Source: CAZHWR01 sp964536085
Lineage (GTDB): Bacteria; Bacillota; Clostridia; Oscillospirales; Ruminococcaceae
Length of the DNA: 17,780 nucleotides
Assembly: GCA_964536085.1 (NCBI GenBank)
Contig: CAZHWR010000038.1
Coordinates: 1-17,780, forward strand
Reading direction: 5' to 3'
In this document: piece by piece, positions 1 to 7,009 of the stretch
Layout of the letters: every line of letters starts with the position of its first letter
How positions within the stretch are numbered: position 1 is the first letter of the stretch
The notes under the pieces: generated by a model
Seen by the model: only the letters and a program-made list of their open reading frames with translations
Told to the model about the DNA's origin: nothing
Database searches by the model: none
Program-made: the position numbers and the translations under genes

Positions 1-682
1 ATTCGGTTATCTTTGATATATATTCGAGCGTTTTTTCTCCGATATGTAACGAAAAGATTTTATTACTTTCGTTTTCTGCAATAAATCTAAGTGCTTTTAT
101 AATTTTTTCATTTATTTCCGCCTTTGCTTCACCGGAATATTCAAAAACACACTCAGAACAGACAAATTTTCCCTGTGAAAGCAAAAACGCACCGGATGCC
201 ATCTGAGCGCTTCCGCAATCTGAACAGCAGCCCATATTGGGGCAAAAGCCCGCCAAGCACATGAATTTAAACTCAAAAACCGCTTTGACAAACAGGTCGG
301 AACGCAAATCATTGCTCATAACATACAGTGAATTGAGCAAAAGACGCATGATTTCATACGAGTTTTCCTCAGACGTTACCGCATAGCAAATTACTTCGCA
401 AAAATAACTGGCAAGAGAGAATTTGTCGACGTCGAGGCGAATATCATAAAACGATTCAAGGCTTTCGGCGTCATTTACAATATACCCGGACTTACCTTTG
501 AAGATTGCAAAATCGGAAAAGCACAGAGGCTGCACGGCGCTTTGAAGCTTGCTTTTAACCGACTTGATTCCTCTTGCGGACGCTTCTATAACACCGTATT
601 CCGGGGTAAGTACAGTGATGATCGCATCCTTTTCCCCTATATTTCTTTGCTTTATCACAACGCCCTTAGTCTTAATTATCAT
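1..682 (-). CDS. recO: DNA repair protein RecO, 3' end cut by the window edge
   Basis: RecO is a recombination mediator that helps load RecA on SSB-coated single-stranded DNA in the RecF pathway. The visible 227 residues begin MIIKTKGVVIKQ, the usual N-terminal OB-fold opening, followed by the helical part. A zinc-ribbon-like pair of knuckles is visible: C153-S-D-C156 followed by C175-S-E-C178, spaced as in Gram-positive RecO. The family is normally about 240-260 residues, so only the C-terminal end is missing to the left of base 1. The ATG at 680-682 lies inside the end of the small YqzL-like gene (11-nt overlap), so translation is probably coupled to it. The order era, yqzL, recO matches the Bacillus locus. 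The assignment is firm from motifs plus context. Confidence 0.95.
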   Translation of the reverse strand, partial: MIIKTKGVVIKQRNIGEKDAIITVLTPEYGVIEASARGIKSVKSKLQSAVQPLCFSDFAIFKGKSGYIVNDAESLESFYDIRLDVDKFSLASYFCEVICYAVTSEENSYEIMRLLLNSLYVMSNDLRSDLFVKAVFEFKFMCLAGFCPNMGCCSDCGSAQMASGAFLLSQGKFVCSECVFEYSGEAKAEINEKIIKALRFIAENESNKIFSLHIGEKTLEYISKITE

Positions 683-845
683 CCGCGGTTTCCTCAAACT
701 TTAACTCTGCCGCGCCGTCGCCCGAAACAACCTCAGTTTCAGAAATCTCTCCGTGCGAAACACGGGCAAACTTTAAATAATCATTCACATTTCCCGTTGA
801 TTCAAACTTATTCCAAAGCTTTAAAAGCTCCTTATCAAATATCAT
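672..845 (-). CDS. yqzL: YqzL-like small protein upstream of recO
   Basis: A 57-residue protein starting MIFDKELLKLWNKF, with the W-x2-F-x2-TGN-x4-YLxF pattern (residues 11-26) that I recall for the short YqzL family encoded between era and recO in Bacillus. The rest is acidic and probably disordered (SETEVVSGDG, ending EETADDN). Its function is unknown in the family. The ATG at 843-845 is preceded by a GAGGGG ribosome binding site about 11 nt upstream. The gene overlaps the start of recO by 11 nt in another frame, so it may mainly set recO translation. The identification rests on the short motif and on synteny, not on a search. Confidence 0.82.
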   Translation of the reverse strand: MIFDKELLKLWNKFESTGNVNDYLKFARVSHGEISETEVVSGDGAAELKFEETADDN

Positions 846-874
846 TATAATACACGCCCCTCATCAAAACCTGT

Positions 875-903
875 ATTATAATTTTATCTTGCCAAAGGTT
901 AAA
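875..903 (-). promoter_or_regulatory. Weak candidate promoter for yqzL-recO
   Basis: On the minus strand a perfect TATAAT -10 (875-880) lies 17 nt from a poor -35, TTTAAC (898-903). It sits in the 124-nt gap between era and yqzL, about 30 nt before the yqzL start. The -35 matches the consensus at only three positions, so expression by read-through from era is equally possible. Confidence 0.35.
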
Positions 904-928
904 TATGTCTGGTAATTATTTGCCAAAG
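889..928 (-). repeat. Pair of 9-nt direct repeats upstream of yqzL-recO
   Basis: The sequence CTTTGGCAA (minus strand) occurs twice, at 889-897 and 920-928, exactly 31 nt apart, roughly three helical turns. The proximal copy lies within the spacer of the candidate promoter. It could be a regulator site or chance; no known operator was recognised. The rest of the 846-969 gap shows nothing coding. Confidence 0.4.
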
Positions 929-969
929 CTTGATTCTTGAGGTAAATGCACTTCGGCGCGTTAAATTAC

Positions 970-1863
970 TCAATCCAGACCAAAATTTTTTATAAAAGCT
1001 TCTTTATTGCGCCAATCATCCTTGACCTTCACCCAGCATTTCAAATTAACCTTGCAGTCCAAAAAAGTCTCAATGTCCACACGCGCGAGCGACGCTATTT
1101 TTTTTAGCATTTCGCCGCCTTTGCCGATAATCATACCCTTGTGATTGCTTTTTTCACAGTAAATTTCCGCATCAATATCAATAATGCGCTTGTTTTCTCT
1201 CTCCCGCATTTTTTCAACAACGACAACTACCCCGTGCGGTATTTCTTCATACATCAACTGTAAAATTTTTTCTCTGATTAGCTCCGCCGCAATAACACGT
1301 TCAGGCTGGTCGGTCAGGGTGTCGTCCGGAAAATAGTGTACGCTTTTTTCAGCGTATGAATCAAGCGTGTCCAAGAGCAAATCTATACCATCGTTTTCAA
1401 GTGCGCTTACAGGAACGACATCTTTAAAATTATAAAGCTTTGACACTGCTTTAATTTTATACAGAAGATCCTCTTTGTTTTTAACAGTATCTATCTTGTT
1501 GATTACCAGTATTGCCGGAATTTTAAGCGTTTTGAATGACTCTATTAGCTTTAACTCTTCTTTGTTCGGTTCACCGTACGGTTCGACGACAAGAACAGCC
1601 GCGTCCACATCATTGACCGACTCGTTAACGCTTTTAACCATATGCTCCGAAAGCCTGTTCTTAGGCTTATGAAGTCCGGGAGTATCAATAAAAACAAACT
1701 GCGTTTCTCCGCGCGTTAAAACGCCGGTTATTCTTGTTCTTGTAGTTTGCGGCTTATTTGCAACAATCGCCACCTTTTCTCCGAGCATTGCGTTCATAAG
1801 CGACGACTTTCCGACATTCGGCTTTCCGACAATAGCTATAAATGCGCTTTTTGAATCCAGCAT
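970..1863 (-). CDS. era: GTPase Era (ribosome small-subunit maturation)
   Basis: Era binds the 3' end of 16S rRNA and checks 30S assembly at the inner face of the membrane. The 297-residue length is typical. Visible GTPase motifs are the P-loop GKPNVGKS (13-20), switch residues in NKPQTTR, DTPGLH (60-65), NKID (122-125) and SAL (153-155). The C-terminal KH RNA-binding domain contains GMIIGKGG (243-250). The ATG at 1861-1863 has an AAGGGG ribosome binding site five nt upstream. It sits after dgkA and before yqzL-recO. In Bacillus a cdd gene lies between dgkA and era; here only a hairpin does. Confidence 0.98.
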   Translation of the reverse strand: MLDSKSAFIAIVGKPNVGKSSLMNAMLGEKVAIVANKPQTTRTRITGVLTRGETQFVFIDTPGLHKPKNRLSEHMVKSVNESVNDVDAAVLVVEPYGEPNKEELKLIESFKTLKIPAILVINKIDTVKNKEDLLYKIKAVSKLYNFKDVVPVSALENDGIDLLLDTLDSYAEKSVHYFPDDTLTDQPERVIAAELIREKILQLMYEEIPHGVVVVVEKMRERENKRIIDIDAEIYCEKSNHKGMIIGKGGEMLKKIASLARVDIETFLDCKVNLKCWVKVKDDWRNKEAFIKNFGLD

Positions 1864-1889
1864 ATTTTCCCCTTTTTATTTATTACATC

Positions 1890-1924
1890 ATAAAATCACA
1901 GCCGCAAAGCGGTTGTGATTTTAT
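1890..1924 (-). terminator. 16-bp hairpin between dgkA and era
   Basis: Arms 1890-1905 and 1909-1924 pair over 16 bp with one G-U and a three-base loop. The GC core is flanked by A/T-rich outer pairs, so the descending arm ends in a U-rich run on the minus strand. It starts at the last base of the dgkA stop codon and ends 26 nt before the era start. No separate U tract follows, so it may be a partial terminator or an mRNA processing/stability element that lowers era expression relative to upstream genes. Confidence 0.6.
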
Positions 1925-2421
1925 CAACGTTTTTGTTTTTTAAAATTGAACATCTCAAAGCCTTTGAATATAAACAAAACGGCAAAAACGATATATGCTG
2001 CTATCGGAATTATAATATACGGAGTTGTAAAAATGCGTATAATTACATCAGCAAGCTTCGGAAAGTGCAGAAACATCGCAATTCCGCATAACACCGCACA
2101 AACTGCTGAAACAAGTACCGCGCCCGCAGCGACGTCCTTTGCTATCCTCGCCAAATCAGCATACGCTGAGGTTTGCAAATCCACTAACGCTTCAATTGCC
2201 GTATTCACCATTTCACATACGACAACGAATGACATAGCAATAAACAATACTGCAAATTCAAACGGACTTACACCGTAAATCAGTGCAAATACAGCTACAA
2301 GCACCGCCGTACAGCAATGTATCCTCATATTTCGCTCATTTTTCAGGCAGAATATTATCCCTCTGAGCGCAAATTTAAAGCTCTTCAAAAGCCCTTTTAT
2401 CTGCTTATTACCGCTTATCAT
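1924..2421 (-). CDS. dgkA: Diacylglycerol/undecaprenol kinase (DgkA family) with extra C-terminal membrane segment
   Basis: A small integral-membrane lipid kinase. Gram-positive members mainly phosphorylate undecaprenol to feed the cell-wall lipid carrier pool. The family core is clear: KSFKFALRGI near residue 13, the catalytic stretch E70-M-V-NTAIE-x3-D81, and AKDVAAGAVL (94-103), with three transmembrane helices by about residue 118. At 165 residues it is longer than the usual 120-140; residues 121-165 add a further hydrophobic helix (about 133-153) and a basic tail ending KKQKR. The start codon overlaps the ybeY stop in an ATGA, indicating coupling. Lipid specificity cannot be read from sequence. 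Confidence 0.93.
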   Translation of the reverse strand: MISGNKQIKGLLKSFKFALRGIIFCLKNERNMRIHCCTAVLVAVFALIYGVSPFEFAVLFIAMSFVVVCEMVNTAIEALVDLQTSAYADLARIAKDVAAGAVLVSAVCAVLCGIAMFLHFPKLADVIIRIFTTPYIIIPIAAYIVFAVLFIFKGFEMFNFKKQKR

Positions 2422-2918
2422 TTGTCTAAAACGTAGCTGCTGCCACGGGAAATCCCGAGCGTAGTAAGTACTTCTTCTTCAAGCTCACGCATTTTAACGG
2501 CTTGCAGACCGCCCTGCTCATGGTCGTAGCCCAAAAGGTGGAACATTGAATGTACGGTCAGAAATCCGACTTCGCGCTGAAGCGAATGACCGAAGGTGTC
2601 AGCCTGCTCTATAGCTCTTTGCATTGAAATAACAATGTCGCCCAGCATAAAAGCGCCTGTTTCGACATTTTTGTCGTAAATGCCGTTTTCACCAAGCGGG
2701 AACGACAGCACATCAGTGACAGCGTCTTTATTCCGGTATTTTGCATTAAGGCTTTTTATTTCGCTGTTGCTGACAAATGAAACGCTTACCTCAGCGCTTC
2801 CGTCAAAATTTTCGTGCTCCAGAACCGCATGGCAGCACCTTCTGATTAAAAGCCTGATGCCTGTGGGGATTTTTACTTCAGATTGCTTATTGCTTATCAA
2901 TACTTTTAGTTTGTCCAT
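2418..2918 (-). CDS. ybeY: Endoribonuclease YbeY (16S rRNA maturation and ribosome quality control)
   Basis: YbeY is a zinc-dependent single-strand endoribonuclease acting on 16S rRNA 3' ends and on defective 70S ribosomes. The metal-binding signature is H123-x3-H127-x5-H133 within HSMFHLLGYDH; the family consensus has G where S124 stands, a mild change. Residues 64-75 (DKAVTDVLSFP-like) are also diagnostic. The reading frame is open to 2996, but I place the start at the ATG of 2916-2918. It has an AAGGG site a few nt upstream and gives the normal N-terminus and length (166 residues). The first 32 nt overlap the end of phoH and the stop overlaps dgkA by 4 nt. Confidence 0.95.
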   Translation of the reverse strand: MDKLKVLISNKQSEVKIPTGIRLLIRRCCHAVLEHENFDGSAEVSVSFVSNSEIKSLNAKYRNKDAVTDVLSFPLGENGIYDKNVETGAFMLGDIVISMQRAIEQADTFGHSLQREVGFLTVHSMFHLLGYDHEQGGLQAVKMRELEEEVLTTLGISRGSSYVLDK

Positions 2919-3888
2919 AATAACCCTTATGCTTACCTTCCTCGTAATATTTTTCGTATGCCTTAACGATGTCCTGAACGATTTTATGACGGACAACGTC
3001 TTTGTCGTTGAAACGTATTATAGCGATGTCTTCGACCCGCTTTAAGACCTTCATTGCTTCCAAAAGTCCGGATTTTTTTCTGTCCGGCAGATCGATCTGC
3101 GTTATATCGCCCGTTATGACTGCCTTTGAGCCGGAGCCCAGCCTTGTTAAAAACATCTTCATCTGCTCTGGAGTAGTGTTCTGCGCTTCATCAAGGATAA
3201 TAAACGAATCGTCCAGCGTTCTGCCTCGCATATATGCAAGCGGCGCCACTTCTATGTTGCCTCGTTCCTGAAAACGCTGGAAATTATCCGCGCCGAGCAT
3301 ATCAAACAGCGCGTCATACAGCGGACGTAGATACGGATCGACCTTGTTCTGCAAATCTCCCGGCAAAAAGCCGAGCTTTTCACCCGCCTCTACAGCAGGG
3401 CGCGTTAACACTATTCTGTTAACGTCGTGCGCTCTGAACGCTTTAACAGCCATCGCAACGGCAAGATAGGTTTTTCCTGTTCCCGCGGGACCAACGCCCA
3501 ATACCACAGTGTTGCCGGCGATTGCCTGAACATAGTTTTTCTGACCGAGCGTTTTCGGTTTTACCGGCTTGCCCTTGGCGGTTATCGTAATACAGTCGCT
3601 GAACATTGCTTCAAGCTTGTCGTCGTTATCCTCGCATACAAGATTTATGGCATATCTCACGTTTTGCTCTGTCAGGCTTTCGCCGTGGTTTAACATTGTG
3701 AGCAAGCTTTTTATCGCCCTTTGCGCAAGCGCGACATTTTCTGTTTCGCCGCTGATTTTAATATCGCTTCCGCGGCTAATTATGTTAACGTCAAACTGCT
3801 TTTGCAGTATGGTTATATTTTCATCAAAGCTGCCGAACAAAGCCAGAGCGTCCTCCATACGGTCGATATTCACAAGCTGTTCCGCCAT
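2887..3888 (-). CDS. phoH: PhoH-family ATPase (PhoH-like protein)
   Basis: A cytoplasmic P-loop ATPase of the PhoH family, thought to act in RNA metabolism and often encoded beside ybeY. An N-terminal KH-like region (about 1-65) precedes Walker A GPAGTGKT (133-140), TRPAVEAGEKLGFLPGD (152-168) and Walker B ILDEAQN (231-237). The total of 333 residues is typical. The C-terminal tail after about residue 310 is lysine- and tyrosine-rich and is encoded where ybeY begins. A CGGGGG ribosome binding site precedes the ATG. In Bacillus yqfF/pgpH follows phoH; here ybeY follows directly. Confidence 0.96.
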   Translation of the reverse strand: MAEQLVNIDRMEDALALFGSFDENITILQKQFDVNIISRGSDIKISGETENVALAQRAIKSLLTMLNHGESLTEQNVRYAINLVCEDNDDKLEAMFSDCITITAKGKPVKPKTLGQKNYVQAIAGNTVVLGVGPAGTGKTYLAVAMAVKAFRAHDVNRIVLTRPAVEAGEKLGFLPGDLQNKVDPYLRPLYDALFDMLGADNFQRFQERGNIEVAPLAYMRGRTLDDSFIILDEAQNTTPEQMKMFLTRLGSGSKAVITGDITQIDLPDRKKSGLLEAMKVLKRVEDIAIIRFNDKDVVRHKIVQDIVKAYEKYYEEGKHKGYYGQTKSIDKQ

Positions 3889-3956
3889 ATAATTCCCCCG
3901 TGAGTGGTATTGTACAAAATAAATAGTAAAAACTGTGTAAATTAACTTATATTGTT

Positions 3957-3985
3957 ATTATACCATAACGTTTGCAAAAATAAAG
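3957..3985 (-). promoter_or_regulatory. Extended -10 promoter candidate for phoH-ybeY-dgkA
   Basis: The minus strand carries TGG followed by TATAAT (-10 at 3957-3962), an extended -10. The -35 position (3980-3985, CTTTAT) is poor, as is common with extended -10 promoters. It lies in the 107-nt gap after yqfD and would give a leader of about 60 nt. This would let housekeeping genes be expressed apart from the sporulation genes yqfC-yqfD. Confidence 0.55.
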
Positions 3986-3995
3986 AGTTTTTTTA

Positions 3996-5165
3996 TTATT
4001 TTTCGCTCTCAATGTAAATTTTTTCGGTTTTTGCAATATTTTCATTGCAAACATAATCGACTGTGTAGAATATTTTATTGTCTTTTCTTTCGACCGATCC
4101 TTTTTTGCCGATTATCTTAGCCTCGGCAAGCTCGGTTTTTTCATAAACCGAGCAAAGATATTTGGCTGTATTTACCGCCCGGTGCTCTGAAATTATTACG
4201 TCTGTCTCGCTGTAAGAATAATATTCATTTTCAACAATCTCAACAGGCAGAGTTATACCGAACAGCTTTATAGTATATACTCTTTTCAGTTCAAAAGGTA
4301 AATTCATGTTTTTATTAAAAATCGGGAACGCCGATTGACCGAGCTTTATAGAATACAGGCTGCCTTTTTGCCCGATATCACTTTTTTGCTTCACCGCCAT
4401 ATCGACTGTGAAGGTTTTGGAAAATTCTGTTTTTGCATAAATCTTGGCGGAAGCTCTTGTAAACAGGCTGTTTCCGTGCTTATCCTCCATAATACCGTTT
4501 ACCAAAATATCGCCCTCCGCTACAACATCGCCCTGCTTTACCTCCTTTTGCCCCATATAAACCGCCATTCCTGTTATTATACCGTCTTTTTTGGCAACTA
4601 TATTGCGCGGTTCGGTTTCATTAGCTGTGATTTTCGGCGCTTCGTCCCCTTCATTAATTTCAATATGCAAACGTGTTCCGACGATATTAACGGCGACCCA
4701 TGCGATGTTGTCAAACCTGGTCATAAGATATGCTTCTATATTGTCATAATTCACCTTGCGCTTGAGTGTTCCGAAACCTACGCCCGCGTCGTTTACCGCG
4801 TTTAGAAGCTGTTCTGTTGTAACGCCGCTGTTGCCGGAAACATCCACCGTCCAGATGAAATTCTGCGTTCCAATAATAAAAAGCACAAACACTGCCGCAC
4901 CGATAAAAAGACCCGTCCGTTTTTTGTACCGCCTGAAAAGCTCAGGAATTCCGTACCGCTTTGTAACAGTGACCTCAAGCCCAAGCCTTCCGGCGCACTC
5001 AAAAAGGCGCTCAAGAGAACTTAAATATGTACTCGCCGTAAGCTTTTCACCGCTTTTTCGGATGTTAAAAAGACATATTTTATCTGCGGCGCACATGTTT
5101 ATAAACCTTGCAATATCCATACCGCATACCTCTACATGCGCGCAGCCTATTATAAAATGAAACAT
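3996..5165 (-). CDS. yqfD: Sporulation protein YqfD
   Basis: YqfD is a membrane protein of the mother-cell sporulation programme, conserved in endospore formers; its molecular role is not established. The 389-residue protein has a short N-terminal domain, a basic stretch (RRYKKR, 78-83), one transmembrane helix (about 84-105) and a long extracytoplasmic part. That part contains a POTRA-like segment after WTVDVSGN and the conserved AKKDGIITGMAVYMGQ and VKQGDVVAEGDILVNG regions typical of the family. The start is uncertain: a GAGGTG site lies 19 nt before the chosen ATG, while M16 has its own AGAGGT eight nt upstream. The longer form aligns better with family N-termini as I recall them. It lies 32 nt after yqfC. 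Confidence 0.93.
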   Translation of the reverse strand: MFHFIIGCAHVEVCGMDIARFINMCAADKICLFNIRKSGEKLTASTYLSSLERLFECAGRLGLEVTVTKRYGIPELFRRYKKRTGLFIGAAVFVLFIIGTQNFIWTVDVSGNSGVTTEQLLNAVNDAGVGFGTLKRKVNYDNIEAYLMTRFDNIAWVAVNIVGTRLHIEINEGDEAPKITANETEPRNIVAKKDGIITGMAVYMGQKEVKQGDVVAEGDILVNGIMEDKHGNSLFTRASAKIYAKTEFSKTFTVDMAVKQKSDIGQKGSLYSIKLGQSAFPIFNKNMNLPFELKRVYTIKLFGITLPVEIVENEYYSYSETDVIISEHRAVNTAKYLCSVYEKTELAEAKIIGKKGSVERKDNKIFYTVDYVCNENIAKTEKIYIESEK

Positions 5166-5197
5166 TTTGATAAGCAGTGTTTTTCACCTCGTCTCCG

Positions 5198-5467
5198 TCA
5201 AATAAACTCTATACCTAAAATCTTGCCTTCTATGGCTATATCTTCCTCGCTTAGACTTCGCAGCGTAAGATTATGACCGGTAAAACGCAGTTCGAATCTT
5301 TTAGCAGCTATTCTTATAATGCTGTCATCGTATTCAAGTATACCTTTGCATCCTTCGATCAAGGCTTCGCAATCGGATGTAAGCTCGACCCTTGTGCAGG
5401 CTGAAAGCTTATTTACTAAATCGTCCTTTTTATTTTTTATATCTCCGGCACGCTTTTTTATAGACAT
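5198..5467 (-). CDS. yqfC: Sporulation protein YqfC (YabP/YqfC family)
   Basis: An 89-residue soluble protein of the YabP/YqfC family, made in the mother cell and encoded immediately before yqfD in spore formers. The conserved core runs from VELTSDCEALIEGCKGILEY to IAIEGKILGIEF, with the beta-rich R-G/F-x-L-x-L-RSL pattern around residues 60-72. A GAGGTG ribosome binding site stands six nt from the ATG. It is the first gene of the minus-strand cluster and is divergent from ylbJ across a 92-nt gap. I saw no convincing sigma-E or sigma-A promoter facing it. Confidence 0.92.
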   Translation of the reverse strand: MSIKKRAGDIKNKKDDLVNKLSACTRVELTSDCEALIEGCKGILEYDDSIIRIAAKRFELRFTGHNLTLRSLSEEDIAIEGKILGIEFI

Positions 5468-5504
5468 TTCAGCACCTCGTTCTAATCATATTAAGTCTAT
5501 ATAA

Positions 5505-5533
5505 ATATATTAATCCGTTGCAAAGCATATACT
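5505..5533 (+). promoter_or_regulatory. Sigma-E-like promoter for ylbJ
   Basis: A -10 element CATATACT (5526-5533) matches the sigma-E consensus CATACAHT at seven of eight positions. Exactly 14 nt upstream lies ATATATT (5505-5511), which keeps the ATATT core of the -35. The start of transcription would fall near 5540, just before the ribosome binding site at 5546-5551. YlbJ belongs to the sigma-E regulon in Bacillus, which supports the call. Confidence 0.62.
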
Positions 5534-5559
5534 TAAACCAGCAAACGGAGGTAAAACAA

Positions 5560-6705
5560 ATGAAAATAAAAAAGCTGCTGGTAAGCGCTGCGGTGATCCT
5601 TATTATCATATCTCTTATTCTGTTTTCTGCACAGATCTCACAGGAGATAATCAACGGAATCGGCATATGCCTTAACACAATAATCCCGTCGTTGTTCTGC
5701 TTTACGGCATTCAGCGTTTTTTTAATAAAAACCAATATTTCAGAAGCTCTGATATATCCGTTTGCCGCGCCTTTAAGATTTTTATTCGGAGTTGATAATT
5801 TAGGTGTCGGCATCGTTGTTTTAAGCCTTGTCGGCGGATATCCCGTAGGCGCCGCCTTGATATCTGACGCAGTAAAAGAAGGAAAGCTGTCACAACAGGA
5901 AGCGAATCGTTTGCTCTGCTTTTGCGTAAACGCCGGTCCCGCGTTTTTGATAGGCGTTGTAGGAATCCCAATACTCAAAAGTTCAAAGCTTGGACTTACA
6001 ATATATTTGTCTCATATTCTTGCCTGTTTAAGCGTTGCAAATATCACACGAATAGGTAAAAGAACTAATAACACGTGTAAAAACAGCCGAAGCACCTGCA
6101 TGAAATTGGGCGACGCTTTAATATATTCCGCAAAATCAGCTTCTTATTCCATGCTCACCATATGTTCACTTATCATACTCTTCTCTGCGGTTTATGCGAT
6201 AATCGACTCCGCGGGGCTGGCAGGTGCTATCACTTCAGCGTTTAAACCCGTTTTTTCCGAAAAAACAGCAGAAGCGCTTATAAACGGTCTGCTTGAAATA
6301 TGCAAGGGCTGCTCAAAGCTGTACGATGTAAGCGGTGTTGAACGCATAATACTGGCAAGCGGTCTGACGGCGTTCGGAGGAGTCTGCGTTCATATGCAAA
6401 TTGCTGCAATTGTTAATCCGTGCGGGTTAAAAACGGGCAGATATATGTTTTATAAAGTCATTTATGCAGTATTGAGCGTTATTTATACGTTTTTACTGCT
6501 AAAAATATTCAAAATCGAGCTTCCCGTTATATCTGCGTCGGCAAGCAGCCTGGGAAACGGAGTTTACAATCATATTTCATCCGCATTTTTGGTGGGAGTT
6601 TGCATTTTGCTGTTGTTTAATTTTGAAAAATCTGATATACTTAAACCATCTAAACGAGGTAAGAAGGTGCGGCATGAAACACAAACACTTCGGAAACAAG
6701 ATTGA
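5560..6705 (+). CDS. ylbJ: Sporulation integral membrane protein YlbJ
   Basis: YlbJ is a polytopic membrane protein related to nucleoside-recognition (Gate) domain proteins, required for heat-resistant spores in Bacillus. The 381 residues contain an N-terminal helix (4-24), conserved VGGYPVGA (91-98), the glycine/proline loop CVNAGPAFLIG (112-122), and a second half with SYSMLTICSLIILFSAVYA plus FGGVCVHMQ (292-300). This two-fold layout is typical. The open frame extends upstream to 5518, but the ATG at 5560 has a strong GGAGGT eight nt away and a natural signal-anchor start. The basic C-terminal tail (residues 350-381) overlaps the next gene by 32 nt. Confidence 0.93.
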   Translation: MKIKKLLVSAAVILIIISLILFSAQISQEIINGIGICLNTIIPSLFCFTAFSVFLIKTNISEALIYPFAAPLRFLFGVDNLGVGIVVLSLVGGYPVGAALISDAVKEGKLSQQEANRLLCFCVNAGPAFLIGVVGIPILKSSKLGLTIYLSHILACLSVANITRIGKRTNNTCKNSRSTCMKLGDALIYSAKSASYSMLTICSLIILFSAVYAIIDSAGLAGAITSAFKPVFSEKTAEALINGLLEICKGCSKLYDVSGVERIILASGLTAFGGVCVHMQIAAIVNPCGLKTGRYMFYKVIYAVLSVIYTFLLLKIFKIELPVISASASSLGNGVYNHISSAFLVGVCILLLFNFEKSDILKPSKRGKKVRHETQTLRKQD

Positions 6706-6892
6706 ACCTGCCTGTGAATATTGCGAAAACGGCAGAAAAACCAAGGACGGTCAAATGGTTCTGTGCGGTAAGCACGGAGCGGTCGCCCCGTATTACGCCT
6801 GCAAAAGATTCCGGTATTCCCCTTTGCTGCGCGTTCCCAAACCTCCCGTTAAGCTTAAAGCTGATTATGATAAAAGCGATTTTACATTATAA
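6674..6892 (+). CDS. Small four-cysteine protein coupled to ylbJ, function unknown
   Basis: A 72-residue basic protein beginning MKHKHFGNKIEPACEYC. Four cysteines in the arrangement C-x2-C-x13-C-x11-C (CEYC, LCGKHG, YACKRF) suggest a single zinc knuckle or iron-sulfur site; the C-terminal half (SPLLRVPKPPVKLKADYD) looks extended. No secretion signal or membrane segment is visible. I believe similar short proteins accompany ylbJ in other Clostridia, but no function is known to me. AAGGTG stands five nt before the ATG. The first 32 nt overlap ylbJ in another frame, so it is probably made together with YlbJ and may share its sporulation context. Confidence 0.8.
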   Translation: MKHKHFGNKIEPACEYCENGRKTKDGQMVLCGKHGAVAPYYACKRFRYSPLLRVPKPPVKLKADYDKSDFTL

Positions 6893-6944
6893 AAGCAATA
6901 GCCATTATATTTCTTTGCATATTTAATTTTTCCGCTGAATACCG

Positions 6945-6976
6945 AAAGCCCGCGCACAAAATTGTGCGCGGGCTTT
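6945..6976. terminator. Strong bidirectional terminator between convergent genes
   Basis: A 15-bp perfect stem (6945-6959 with 6962-6976) has a GCCCGCGC core, a two-base AA apex and A/T flanks that read as a U tract in either direction (TTTT on plus, TTTC on minus). It lies between the small cysteine protein and the oppositely oriented pseudokinase gene and would serve both. Confidence 0.9.
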
Positions 6977-7009
6977 TATACGCTTAAAATTAAATAAGAC
7001 AGGTGTCGG

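Noticed and set aside
542..850. A 102-codon plus-strand open frame
   Set aside because: It lies antisense to recO and the yqzL-like gene, has no ribosome site and no recognisable domain; it is a shadow frame.
2919..2996. Extended N-terminus for YbeY from the ATG at 2994-2996
   Set aside because: It would lie deep inside phoH, adds 26 basic residues absent from the family and has no ribosome site; the ATG at 2916-2918 has one.
4335..4805. A 156-codon plus-strand open frame
   Set aside because: It is antisense to yqfD, has no Shine-Dalgarno site and an unnatural composition; yqfD motifs occupy the other strand.
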